A stretch of 64,000 nucleotides of DNA, taken from assembly GCA_015231795.1 (NCBI GenBank), contig JADGAX010000003.1, forward strand, positions 186,001 through 250,000, given 5' to 3'. The stretch comes from Alphaproteobacteria bacterium. GTDB lineage: Bacteria; Pseudomonadota; Alphaproteobacteria; Rhodospirillales; WMHbin7. The notes under the pieces were generated by a model. It did no database searches. It saw only the letters and a program-made list of their open reading frames with translations, and was not told the DNA's origin. A program made the translations under genes and the position numbers. Below, in pieces: positions 52,697 to 60,517 of this stretch (positions within the stretch are counted from its first letter, which is position 1; every line of letters begins with the position of its first letter).

Positions 52697-52983
52697 GGGT
52701 CTTCTGGTCGGATCAGTCTCGCTTTGATGTCGAGCGCGTCCGGGCCTATCTCTTCGAGAAAAATCCCCTGGCGGCCATTGCCGTTTCCGAAACGCTGTTT
52801 CAGGCGGGCAACAGCTTATCAAGCTTGCCACGCCGCTATGCTGAACGTGACGGCGGCTACCGGGAGATGGTGGTGTCGCGTTATCACTACATCATACGCT
52901 ACGAAATCCTACCCGATCCCGACCATGCCAAGCGCCAAGCCGTGCTGATTCTTTCCGTCTGGCATCCGGCGCAGGATCGTTAG
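52693..52983 (+). CDS. ParE/RelE-family toxin
   Basis: 96 residues: FWSDQSRFDVERVRAYL, then SLPRRYAERDGGYREMVVSRYHYIIRYEI and ILSVWHPAQDR fit the ParE/RelE fold. Coupled to the antitoxin upstream and overlapping by 4 bases the convergent integrase stop. Confidence 0.9.
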   Translation: MRVFWSDQSRFDVERVRAYLFEKNPLAAIAVSETLFQAGNSLSSLPRRYAERDGGYREMVVSRYHYIIRYEILPDPDHAKRQAVLILSVWHPAQDR

Positions 52984-54146
52984 GCGTTTTGCCCCATCGC
53001 CTTCGCAATCTCGCCGCCCACCAAATTCGCCGCCTCGCGCAACGGGTTCGAGGCGAAGTGGGCATAGCGGTTGGTGGTCTGCATGGCCGTATGGCCGAGA
53101 AGTGCGCCCGTCACCGGCAGGCTTTGCCCGCCCATTACTGCCCAGGATGCGAAGGTGTGGCGCAAATCATGAAGCCGCACCTCTTTGAACCCCAGGGCAG
53201 CGCGGACCACCTTCCAGCACTGATACAGCGCGTCCCCCTTCATCGGAAGTTCGCTGTCATGCCGGGACGGCAGCATCCAGTCGCTTTCCTTCTTCAGCCC
53301 CTTGATCACGTCCAAAGCAGGGTGGCTAAGATAGATCGTCTTGGCCCCGGTCTTGGAATCGGCTAAGCGAAGCGTGCCAGCCTCGGCATTCAATCCATCC
53401 CAGCGAAAACCGCACACTTCGGATAGGCGGCAGCCGGTCATCAACAACAGTCTGATTCCGGCAATCATGGTGGGATGCAGGATCGCGTTGCTCTTTGCCT
53501 CGGTCAGATAAGCGCCCAGGTTGGAAAGCTCATCGGCGCTCAGGAAGCGTTCTCGCTTTTGCTCCTTGTTCTTCTTGATATGCCGGCAGGGGTTGGTATC
53601 GAGGGCGCGGATTTCCCAGGCCTCGGCAAGGTTGAACATTTTGCTGAGCAGGGCCAAGGCGCGGTTCGCCTCGTAGGGCGTATTGCGCATCTCGTTTTGC
53701 AGTTTCAAAATATCCGCTCGAGTGATCTGTTCAACCTTCAAGCTGCCCATGGCAGGGTTAATGCGATTGTCGATCAGGCGGCGATCCTGGCTGGCGCTGC
53801 GGGGCTTCTTATGCACCAGCGCATGTTCTTCCATATAGCGCTCGCACAGCTTGGCGACGGACAGCGAATGACGCTCACGCTCTCGCAACTCGACAGGGTC
53901 TTCGCCCTTCTGCACTTCGGCCAGTCGCAGCTTGGCTTCCTTGCGCGCTTCCTCGGGCGTCAACACGCCATGTCGGCCAATCGTGAGGCGGCGGGATCGG
54001 CCCTGACGGTTGCGGTATTGGATGACAAAGCTGCGCACCCCCGAGGGCTTCACGCGCAACCCAAATCCCGGCAGCAGATCATCCCAGGCGAAAACATCGC
54101 TATTGCCCGCCGGGACGGTTTCGATGCTGCGAATAGTCAGGCGCAT
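52980..54146 (-). CDS. Tyrosine integrase of element 2
   Basis: 388 residues from MRLTIRSIETVPAGNSD. N-terminal arm-binding DUF4102-type part (FVIQYRNRQGRSRRLTIGRHG), catalytic residues in MTGCRLSEVCGFRW (Arg), LHDLRHTFASW (His, Arg) and LGHTAMQTTNRYAH (His, Tyr). Differs from the element-1 integrase although both use the same tRNA. The start has GGATCG-type purines upstream; a longer frame to 54200 is not favoured. Confidence 0.93.
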   Translation of the reverse strand: MRLTIRSIETVPAGNSDVFAWDDLLPGFGLRVKPSGVRSFVIQYRNRQGRSRRLTIGRHGVLTPEEARKEAKLRLAEVQKGEDPVELRERERHSLSVAKLCERYMEEHALVHKKPRSASQDRRLIDNRINPAMGSLKVEQITRADILKLQNEMRNTPYEANRALALLSKMFNLAEAWEIRALDTNPCRHIKKNKEQKRERFLSADELSNLGAYLTEAKSNAILHPTMIAGIRLLLMTGCRLSEVCGFRWDGLNAEAGTLRLADSKTGAKTIYLSHPALDVIKGLKKESDWMLPSRHDSELPMKGDALYQCWKVVRAALGFKEVRLHDLRHTFASWAVMGGQSLPVTGALLGHTAMQTTNRYAHFASNPLREAANLVGGEIAKAMGQNA

Positions 54147-54180
54147 AGGGCGATCCTTGATTTTCCCAAGCCGCTTTCCG

Positions 54181-54208
54181 GGTAAGCAGGAGGTAAGCAC
54201 GGGTAAGC
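54181..54208 (+). repeat. Right arm-type repeats of element 2
   Basis: GGTAAGC at 54181, 54192 and 54202, just upstream of the integrase gene. The first two match the left-end pair with identical spacing. Confidence 0.8.
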
Positions 54209-54329
54209 AAAATCCAGCGGCCTTGATGGTACGCCATGGAATCTGGCTATCAAGTAAAATCGTTTGTTTATAAGATAATAGGTGGCAATTTCGGAATGTA
54301 TGGTAAGCCGTAGGAACCCTGGAATTTCG

Positions 54330-54388
54330 ACTTAAAATCTGTCGGAGGGCAACCTCCGTGCCGGTTCAAGTCCGGCAGCGGGCACCAA
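54330..54388 (+). repeat. attR: third copy of the tRNA-Leu 3' part
   Basis: 59 bases identical to 30214-30272, lacking the tRNA 5' part. It marks the right end of element 2 and the return to pre-existing chromosome. Confidence 0.95.
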
Positions 54389-54447
54389 TAAAAACAATAA
54401 GTTATGTAAACTTTGCGGGGGCGGCAAACCTCGCCATCTTTCGTCCA

Positions 54448-54472
54448 CGGAAGCCACACGGAAGCCAGAGAA
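54448..54472 (+). repeat. Short direct repeats, possible arm sites of a lost element
   Basis: CACGGAAGCCA occurs twice within about 22 bases (54447-54469), some 75 bases before the tRNA-Lys fragment. Position and design resemble the arm repeats of elements 1 and 2. Confidence 0.4.
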
Positions 54473-54548
54473 TCAAAAAACTGGCCGATGGCCTGCGCTA
54501 TCCTTGCGCCGGACGCGATTGTTGACGGATTGACAGTCAAAGTCCTTC

Positions 54549-54597
54549 CTGGCTTTTAATCAGAGGGTCGCGGGTTCGATCCCCTCCGCGCTCACCA
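54549..54597 (+). pseudogene. 3' fragment of tRNA-Lys(TTT), probable scar of a third integration
   Basis: From CTTTTAATCAG (anticodon loop, TTT) through GGGTCGCGGGTTCGATCCC to CGCTCACCA it follows a tRNA-Lys 3' half. There is one mismatch in the T stem (CCCTC where the stem needs CCCGC). No 5' half (expected GAGCGCG...) lies upstream. It is best read as an attR left by an element whose other parts are gone. Confidence 0.7.
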
Positions 54598-54601
54598 AGT
54601 A

Positions 54602-54638
54602 AAAAAGCCTGTTAACCCAAGCGGTTAGCAGGCTTTTT
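54602..54638 (+). terminator. Strong rho-independent terminator after the tRNA-Lys fragment
   Basis: A 16-bp stem (AAAAAGCCTGTTAACC with GGTTAGCAGGCTTTTT, one G-T wobble), loop CAAGC, and a T tract. Four bases after the CCA of the tRNA fragment, so possibly the original tRNA terminator. Confidence 0.9.
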
Positions 54639-54639
54639 C

Positions 54640-54941
54640 TTTGCCCGGTTTCCTTCCTTGGATCGCCCCGGTTCTCCGGATAGGCACCGCTGTAGGCACC
54701 AAAATTCTGGCCCAAAAGACCGGGTGGGGGTGCCGGGGGGGGCGGATTTGAAATCGCGGGTGTCGGTCCATCGGACCTGCCGCGCACAAATTTTTTTGAG
54801 CACTTTCAACATTTATCTGGATACAATATCTGGCTTAGTAGTCATTCAGTGCCGCTGGTGTTGACACCGCTGCGGTGAGGCGTGCGATGGATAGTTGTGC
54901 TGTTGCTCACGTCTTTCTGCTAAAAGCAAGGAGAATGGGGT
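54640..54941. other. Region without a supported gene
   Basis: About 300 bases with G and C runs (GGTGGGGGTGCCGGGGGGGG near 54720-54740) and then AT-rich sequence from 54790. Open frames here have Pro/Arg-rich, non-protein composition. The AAGGAG at 54929-54934 belongs to the next gene. Confidence 0.4.
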
Positions 54942-55160
54942 ATGGTAACAAAAAAGGAAAAAAACATTATAAGTATTGTTTTTGTACTTGCGTGTCTTGC
55001 TCTTTTATATTTGCTAGATGTTGTTCTTGGCAAGATGCTTGGAAACGTCAGTACAGATTACTATTTGATTATTGAGGCTGCGGCATTTTTCTCGTTGGCA
55101 TTCTGCTGGAAAAAATTAAATGAAGGTCTAGACACCTTCGAGGATCACATAGAAAACTAG
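54942..55160 (+). CDS. Small two-TM protein
   Basis: 72 residues. Basic start (MVTKKEKN), two hydrophobic segments (about 8-28 IISIVFVLACLALLYLLDVVL and 40-56 YLIIEAAAFFSLAFCW), acidic end. AAGGAG about 8 bases upstream. Strongly AT-rich, unlike the surrounding core, so acquired. It precedes another small gene; the pair could be remnants of an accessory module. Confidence 0.6.
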   Translation: MVTKKEKNIISIVFVLACLALLYLLDVVLGKMLGNVSTDYYLIIEAAAFFSLAFCWKKLNEGLDTFEDHIEN

Positions 55161-55179
55161 GGGAATACTTAGAGGAGCT

Positions 55180-55452
55180 TTGTATTTAATAAGCTATTTG
55201 TCCGACGGCAGATTAGCATCCTACAGGGAAATTCTGGAGGAGTTTGAGCAAAGGGGGGACGAAAGCAGCCAGAAAGCTAACTTTACTTCAGTAAATCCTC
55301 ACGCATACATGGGGATAGAGCAGTTGGTTTTGGATGCGATTGTAATGCTTGCAAGCGAAAATAGGATTGAGTGGGTCGCTCCAGAAATAAAAGCCGAAAG
55401 CGAACCGTGTTCTGATTTGATTAATTATACGAATGACCTAGAGCAGGTTTAG
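55180..55452 (+). CDS. Small acidic protein, unknown
   Basis: About 90 residues (YLISYLSDGRLASYREILEEF...), acidic and helical, AT-rich. AGAGGAG at 55171-55177 is very close to the apparent TTG start (55180), so the true start is uncertain. Same direction as the two-TM gene, 19 bases on. Size and acidity are like immunity or antitoxin proteins, but no partner is seen. Confidence 0.5.
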   Translation: MYLISYLSDGRLASYREILEEFEQRGDESSQKANFTSVNPHAYMGIEQLVLDAIVMLASENRIEWVAPEIKAESEPCSDLINYTNDLEQV

Positions 55453-55528
55453 CGAAAGCTGAGTCGTTAAGGGGTTGGTAATGCGGTCGTGATTCAGTCT
55501 TTTTGTCGGTTATGGCAAGGAGGCGGGA

Positions 55529-55822
55529 ATGTCACACAGTTTCAGCATCGATCTTCGTGAACGCGTTTTGCGGACGGTTTTGGACGGCAGCTCAACGCGC
55601 CAAGCGGCGGCCCGGTTTGGGGTTGGGATTTCGACGGCGGGACATTGGTTCCGGCGCTACCGGGACCACGGCGAGACGGCGGCACGCAAGCAGGGACAGC
55701 CCAAGGGCTCGAAGCTTGACGCCCACGAGAGGTTCATCTTTGGCTTGGTCGATGAGATGCCCGATATCACCCTGGATGAGATTGCCGAACGACTGGCCAG
55801 CGCGAAATTGGGGTCAGAGTGA
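55529..55822 (+). pseudogene. IS630-family transposase, N-terminal fragment
   Basis: The first about 94 codons of an IS630 transposase: SIDLRERVLRTVLDGSSTRQAAARFGVGISTAGHW (read in parts) is the HTH, then MPDITLDEIAERLAS. After AKLG the frame ends, where a full enzyme would need about 200 more residues with the DDE domain. The right end abuts the 5' region of the enoyl-CoA hydratase gene. Confidence 0.88.
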
Positions 55823-55909
55823 TTTCCATTTTTTCTCATTTGAAGTGCAACACCGGTATCATCCAGAGTTGCACTTGACGTGGGAATCCAGCGAGCACAA
55901 GCCAGGGCC

Positions 55910-56683
55910 ATGTATGAAACGCTGATCTGCGAGGCAAGGGACGAGATTGGCGAAATTCGTCTGAACCGTCCGCACTGTCTGAACGCCTTATCCTTGAAAT
56001 GCTATGCCGAGTTGGAATTGGCGCTCGATGCGGCGGTTGCCGACAAGGGCGTACGGGCAATCATGATCACGGGCGCTGGGCGTTCATTCTGTGCGGGCGC
56101 CGATTTGAACGACATTGCGGGCCATGCCGGTGCAGGGGCGGATTTGATCCAGGCCGAACAGGATTTGGCCCGCAAACTGGCGGCATCGCCAAAACCCCTT
56201 GTGGCGGCGGTTCACGGCTATGCGTTGGGGGCGGGGGCTGAACTGGCCCTGGGCTGCGATTTCATCTTGATGTCCGAGACGGCGCGTTTCGGTTTGCCTG
56301 AAGTGGGGCTGGGCAATTTCCTGGGCGGTGGTGCAACGCAAATTCTGCCGCGTCTGGTCGGCTTGGCCAAAGCGCGCGAGTTGGTTTTTCTGGGGGAAAT
56401 GATCGATGGGGGCGAAGCCCTGCGCATCGGCCTAGCCAACCGCTGTTTCCCCGAAGATGGTTTCGAGGCGGGCGTGCTCGAGTTCGCCCGTCATTTGGCG
56501 GGCCAATCGCCCTTGTCGATGCGCCTAGCCAGAACGCAATTGAACAATGCCGAGATTCTTGGCTTCGAAGACGTTCTGGTCTGCGAAGCCGACGCCATGG
56601 CCCAATGTCTGGCGGGGCCGGATTGGAAAGAGGCGCTGTTGGCGAAGGCGGAAAAACGCCCGCCTCGCTTCAAGGGCGAATAG
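55910..56683 (+). CDS. Enoyl-CoA hydratase/isomerase family protein
   Basis: 257 residues. Crotonase signatures: GAGRSFCAGADLNDIAG (oxyanion-hole region, about residue 58-74), AAVHGYALGAGAELALGCDF and ETARFGLPEVGLGNFLGGG with a catalytic-type Glu. Acts on acyl-CoA intermediates in fatty-acid or related breakdown; substrate unknown. ATG 55910 chosen from the family N-terminus (MYETLICE). The IS630 scar lies about 85 bases upstream and may have replaced its native promoter. Confidence 0.93.
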   Translation: MYETLICEARDEIGEIRLNRPHCLNALSLKCYAELELALDAAVADKGVRAIMITGAGRSFCAGADLNDIAGHAGAGADLIQAEQDLARKLAASPKPLVAAVHGYALGAGAELALGCDFILMSETARFGLPEVGLGNFLGGGATQILPRLVGLAKARELVFLGEMIDGGEALRIGLANRCFPEDGFEAGVLEFARHLAGQSPLSMRLARTQLNNAEILGFEDVLVCEADAMAQCLAGPDWKEALLAKAEKRPPRFKGE

Positions 56684-56692
56684 GCCGGATTG

Positions 56693-57028
56693 TCAGCTGC
56701 AACCTTTGGGCCTGGGCAGGCCAGCGATCTTGTTGCCTTGCTTCAAAAGACCGTGCGGGAAAAGCTGATACAGATATTGCTGGCTGGCCTTGTCGGCGCC
56801 GAATTTTTCCTTCATCAACTTCATGAAGACGCGCTGTTCGGCCACCGTGCCGTATTCGTCGAAATAGGCGCGGCTTTCGCGGATCACATCCCAATGATCG
56901 GGCGTCAGCTCCACGCCCTCGCGTTCGGCGATCGCCTTGGCGATCTCCTCGTCCCATTCCTTGATGTCGTCCATCCAGCCCGCTTCGCTGACGCCGATGC
57001 TGCGTCCGCCCACGTTCAATTCCGGCAT
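56693..57028 (-). CDS. TusE/DsrC-family protein with a single C-terminal Cys
   Basis: 111 residues. WDEEIAKAIAEREGVELTPDHWDVI and FPHGLLKQGNKIAGLPRPKGC fit DsrC/TusE. The penultimate Cys (CysA, 110) is present, but the second Cys of true DsrC (11 residues earlier) is Asn here, so it is of the TusE/sulfur-relay type and not a dissimilatory DsrC. It likely passes persulfide sulfur, for example toward tRNA thiolation. GGGAGGGG upstream of ATG 57028. Convergent with the hydratase gene. Confidence 0.88.
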   Translation of the reverse strand: MPELNVGGRSIGVSEAGWMDDIKEWDEEIAKAIAEREGVELTPDHWDVIRESRAYFDEYGTVAEQRVFMKLMKEKFGADKASQQYLYQLFPHGLLKQGNKIAGLPRPKGCS

Positions 57029-57125
57029 TAACCCCTCCCGCCATTACATTAGTTAACCTGAATATGAATATGGTCTCGGACTTGTCCGCCGTCAATGCGG
57101 GTTGGAAGAAAAAGGGGAGGGGGCA

Positions 57126-58085
57126 TTATCCGCCGGTGGCGTTGATCAGCAGGCGCATCAGCTCGGACTGGCGGTTGACCCCGGTTTTCTGGAAAATGGT
57201 GCGCAGATAGGTGCGCGCCGTATTGACGGTAACGCCCATCGCCTCGGCGGCATCCTTGACATCCTGGCCCTTGGCCAGTTCCTGCGCCAGCTTGGCTTCG
57301 GTGGGGCTTAGCCCGAACAGTTGTTTGAGCGCGCCGATGCTGGGCGCACTCTGCCCATCCAGCGCCCGCACGAACAAAATGGCGGCATTCTCCATGTCGC
57401 TGGCCGCCGGGGCCTCCACCAGCACCGAATAGCGTTCGTCATTCTTGCCGGTAAGTGCGAGCACCATGGGCAAGCCGCCGCGCGCCACGCTGGCGATGGT
57501 TTGATGCAGGGCCATGGTTTCGCCCGGCGTCATGGCGCGGCAGATTTCGTTGGCGTCCAACAGCAAAGGCGATTTTTCGGCCAGGAATTCGCCGCCCATT
57601 CGGTTGGAGAACAGCACCCTTCCAGCCTGATCGACGGCCAGAGCGGCCAGCGGCAGGGCATCCAAAGCGGTTTGGGCGAATTGCCCGGCATTGTCTTGCG
57701 GCTTGGCAAAGGCGATGGCGTCTTCGATGCCAGAAGCCAGCGCCGATGAGGGGCAGGGCTTGGTGTAGAAGCGGAAAATCCGGATGGTGTTGATGGCTTG
57801 CACCGCCTGGGCCATGTCGCCCGTGCCGGTCAGGATGATGGCCTGCGACTGAACGCCCGCGTCGCGCAGGGTTTTCAACATTTCCAGCCCATCCATGCCG
57901 GGCATGCGCAGGTCGGAGACGATGACGTCGAACTGGCCGTTCCTGGCGGCAGCCAGGGCTTCCGCCGGGCTTGTCATGAAGGTCATGTCCCAGGAAGCGG
58001 CAAAACCCCTCAGGCTGCGATGGATGGCATCCAGCAAGGCAGCTTCGTCGTCCACGAACAAGATCTTGGGCTTGCCCCGTTCCAT
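57126..58085 (-). CDS. Response regulator: receiver, PAS-like, LuxR HTH
   Basis: 319 residues. Receiver with DD, phospho-acceptor in VIVSDLRMPGMDG (about residue 55) and TKP. A PAS-like middle (about 140-240, LAVDQAGRVLFSNRMGG) and a C-terminal LuxR-type HTH (LFGLSPTEAKLAQELAKGQDVKDAAEAMGVTVNTARTYL, read in parts; FQKTGVNRQSELMRLL). It probably links a phosphorelay to transcription. No cognate kinase is adjacent. Confidence 0.92.
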   Translation of the reverse strand: MERGKPKILFVDDEAALLDAIHRSLRGFAASWDMTFMTSPAEALAAARNGQFDVIVSDLRMPGMDGLEMLKTLRDAGVQSQAIILTGTGDMAQAVQAINTIRIFRFYTKPCPSSALASGIEDAIAFAKPQDNAGQFAQTALDALPLAALAVDQAGRVLFSNRMGGEFLAEKSPLLLDANEICRAMTPGETMALHQTIASVARGGLPMVLALTGKNDERYSVLVEAPAASDMENAAILFVRALDGQSAPSIGALKQLFGLSPTEAKLAQELAKGQDVKDAAEAMGVTVNTARTYLRTIFQKTGVNRQSELMRLLINATGG

Positions 58086-58236
58086 GCGGCCTCCAGTTTT
58101 CAGTCGTTAACTTTAGGCACAGCTTTCTTTGTCCGGCAAGCCGTACCCCTCTCCAAATGAGGATATCGGTTCGGATAATCCAGGGACAAAATAGCCTTCA
58201 AGAAGCAAGGGAATTCAAAAAGAACAGGAGATGGTC

Positions 58237-58512
58237 ATGGGCTTGCATATCAATCCGCTGTGGAAATCGTTGTTTGGCCGGTTGGCTCGAATGCTGGCGG
58301 CTTGGCGGCTTCCCCGCATGAGCGGTTTGCCTAGGTCATGGCCTCTCTTGCGCAATGGCGTCGGCCCCGATTTCCCGGCGCAGCCGTTTCTGGTGACGGT
58401 AGAATCCTTGTCTCCTTGGAACATGGCCGTCTTGCATCCGGGCTGGGACATGCAAACGGCAAGAATACGCATCGACAACAGTCCGGGATCGTTAACCCGG
58501 CACGTCTATTGA
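58237..58512 (+). CDS. Small hypothetical protein
   Basis: 91 residues from MGLHINPLWKSLFGRL; CAGGAG 6 bases upstream favours ATG 58237 over ATG 58231. The N-terminal 30 residues are amphipathic and basic, and the rest is unremarkable. No domain recognised and no conserved partner; real-gene status rests on the ribosome site. Confidence 0.4.
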   Translation: MGLHINPLWKSLFGRLARMLAAWRLPRMSGLPRSWPLLRNGVGPDFPAQPFLVTVESLSPWNMAVLHPGWDMQTARIRIDNSPGSLTRHVY

Positions 58513-58594
58513 GCTTAGGGAAGAGGTGACCGGCAAGACAGCGGAATGGCGGCGGGAATTTCCCCCTGAAAACCCCTCCCTCCGTCTTCTGCTG

Positions 58595-58650
58595 GGCGGC
58601 GTAGAGTCCAAAGTTGCGGGATCGTTTTGGCTCTACGCCGCCTTTTCTTT
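58595..58650 (-). terminator. Long-stem terminator after the M48 peptidase gene
   Basis: GGCGGCGTAGAG pairs with CTCTACGCCGCC (12 bp perfect), extended by CCAAA/TTTGG inside. The CTTTTCTTTTT tract follows on the plus strand, and A-rich sequence is present on the other side only weakly. It sits between the small 58237 gene and the peptidase stop, so it can serve the plus-strand side best. Confidence 0.7.
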
Positions 58651-58655
58651 TTCGC

Positions 58656-59522
58656 TTACGACTTGGGGGTGGGCAGGATGCTTTTCAGTTCGGCCCAACC
58701 GGGCGCGGCAGGACGCGTGGACGGTTTGGCGGCGCGCTTGGCGGCGGCCTCGATCTTGCTGATGCGTTCCTTGGTTCCCGGATGGGTCGAGAACAGCGAG
58801 GTGGTTTCGGAGGCCGATTGCGGGTAGATGCGCATCAAAGTATGGAAGAAGTCGTCGGCCTTGGTTGGGTCATAGCCGGTGCGGCCGAAGATGGACAAGA
58901 TATGTTGGTCGGCCTCGAATTCGTTGGTGCGCGAATAGCCGTTGAGGACCAAGTTGTACAACGGCGCTTCGATCGCCGACATGACCTGGGCGGTCAGGGC
59001 GCTGCCGCCCAGCCAACTGGCGACGGCGTCCTTGCCCAGCCCGCCCACCGTGGTCAGCAAGGCTTCGTTGCGGATCTGGGACAGGCTGTGGCCCTTGTCG
59101 GCATGGCCGACCTCGTGGGCGATGACCGAGGCCAGCTCGTCGGGGGTCGAGCAATTTTTCACCAGCGCCGAATTGATTGCCAGCTTGCCGCCGGGAAGCG
59201 CCCATGCGTTCACCTGATCACTGTCGATCAGTGTGACTTCCCAAGGCAGGCTTTTGCGGTCCGCGCTGGCTAGCAGGGGGGCTGCGAAACGTTTCAAAGC
59301 CTCCTGGGCGTTGCGGTCGGGATAGGCACCGCCGGATTTTTGCACCAATGGCTGGTAGTAATTCTCGCCCAGTTGAACCTCGTCGCCCTCGCTGGCCATG
59401 AAGGCGCCGCCGACCTTGGCGGCCCCTTGCATCAATTTGTCCATACTGAACTGGGCCTGGGCGGGCAGGGACAGGGCGGCGCCGGTGGCGGCCAATCCGG
59501 CAAGCAAGGCTCTGCGATTCAT
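58656..59522 (-). CDS. M48-family metallopeptidase, exported
   Basis: 288 residues. Signal sequence MNRRALLAGLAATGAALSLPAQA with an Arg pair (possibly Tat, otherwise Sec). Zinc motif VIAHEVGHADKGHS near residue 137 and the downstream Glu region (NEFEADQHILSIFG) are those of M48 peptidases (HtpX/BepA-like periplasmic quality control). ATG 59522 with GGAGAG upstream. Confidence 0.93.
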   Translation of the reverse strand: MNRRALLAGLAATGAALSLPAQAQFSMDKLMQGAAKVGGAFMASEGDEVQLGENYYQPLVQKSGGAYPDRNAQEALKRFAAPLLASADRKSLPWEVTLIDSDQVNAWALPGGKLAINSALVKNCSTPDELASVIAHEVGHADKGHSLSQIRNEALLTTVGGLGKDAVASWLGGSALTAQVMSAIEAPLYNLVLNGYSRTNEFEADQHILSIFGRTGYDPTKADDFFHTLMRIYPQSASETTSLFSTHPGTKERISKIEAAAKRAAKPSTRPAAPGWAELKSILPTPKS

Positions 59523-59543
59523 CTAGGCTCTCCTGTCTTTCGG

Positions 59544-60317
59544 TTAGGCGGCGCCGCGTCTTAAAAGATCAATGGCGGCGTTCAACTGGCTCATGCGCTG
59601 GTGGCTGCCATGGCTGCTGTCGGGGTGGTGAATGGTGGCCAACATGCGAAATTTGGCGCGCAGCAAGCGCTCGTCCGGTCTGGCGCTGGGCGGGAAGCCC
59701 AGAATATGCAGCGCTTCCTCGCGGGTTTGGACGCCTTGCGGCAAAGGGTCGAAGGACAGGGTATTGATGACGGCGCGCAGACGTTCAACTTCCTCGATAT
59801 GGCGCGCCAGTTCGGCTGGGTCGGGGCCGGGCGGCGGTTCGGGCGTTGGCGGCGGCGGCGGCGCCACTTTGGCCTTTTCCTTGCCGTCATCGACCCGAAT
59901 GGCCAATTCGCCCCTGCCCATCGACAGGGCCAGGGCCAGCGCCTTCCTGATGAAGGGGATGGAAAAGCCGGGCGTCATGCGCACCTGCAGGCGCGGCTTG
60001 CGCCGCCAGGGCCTGCCTTCGGCGGGGCCTGATTTCAAGATGATCGTCTCGCGGTCGCCGGGCGGCGGCTCGCCGGGATCGATCTGCGCCTCGATGGTTT
60101 CAGAAGGCACCACCAGCATGACCGAGCGGGCTAGGTCGCCGACATTGACCCTGCGGCTGGCGGCCATGGCGTCCACGGCGTCGCGAAAGACGCTGGAACA
60201 GGTGACCGTGTAAGAATGCTTGTGGTGAGCAGTTTTCGACTCGGCTTGGGGTTCGGATGGCTCTTGATCCTGTGCCGGAAGATCGGGGTGGCCGGAATCG
60301 GACGTAACGTCGCTCAT
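59544..60317 (-). CDS. Protein with C-terminal J-domain-like region
   Basis: 257 residues. The N-terminal 190 residues are of unknown fold, with a Pro-rich linker (PPPPPTPEPPPGPDP) near 170. The C-terminal about 60 residues, EALHILGFPPSARPDERLLRAKFRML then TIHHPDSSHGSHQRMSQLNAAIDLL, look like a J domain with HPD intact, so DnaK cooperation is plausible. It lies 21 bases upstream of the M48 gene in the same direction; both may serve protein quality control. Confidence 0.75.
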   Translation of the reverse strand: MSDVTSDSGHPDLPAQDQEPSEPQAESKTAHHKHSYTVTCSSVFRDAVDAMAASRRVNVGDLARSVMLVVPSETIEAQIDPGEPPPGDRETIILKSGPAEGRPWRRKPRLQVRMTPGFSIPFIRKALALALSMGRGELAIRVDDGKEKAKVAPPPPPTPEPPPGPDPAELARHIEEVERLRAVINTLSFDPLPQGVQTREEALHILGFPPSARPDERLLRAKFRMLATIHHPDSSHGSHQRMSQLNAAIDLLRRGAA

Positions 60318-60517
60318 GCTGGGCAGTTTCTCCGGTCAAAATCGAAAAGCGGCCTTGGAACTTACAAACCCTTGTTATCCCCCGAAGGCATTCTAACTAC
60401 ATCTGCGGTCATTCAAAGTGGAACCTATTCCTTAAAATCATAACTGCGCTTGATGTTGTAGGATTGCGGTCGCATTTGTCACGTTTCGGTAATGATCCGA
60501 GGGCGAAAGGAAAGAAG

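Larger units (their letters stand above)
46058..54388. mobile_element. Integrative element 2 in tRNA-Leu, rolling-circle-type
   Basis: About 8.3 kb between tRNA-3' copies. Contents: two small genes, Rep_trans-type initiator with candidate origin hairpins, IS110-type remnant, surface-protein operon, ParDE-like pair, and a tyrosine integrase at the right end. It has its own arm repeats (GGTAAGC three times at each end), different from those of element 1, so two independent integrases used the same tRNA. Confidence 0.9.
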
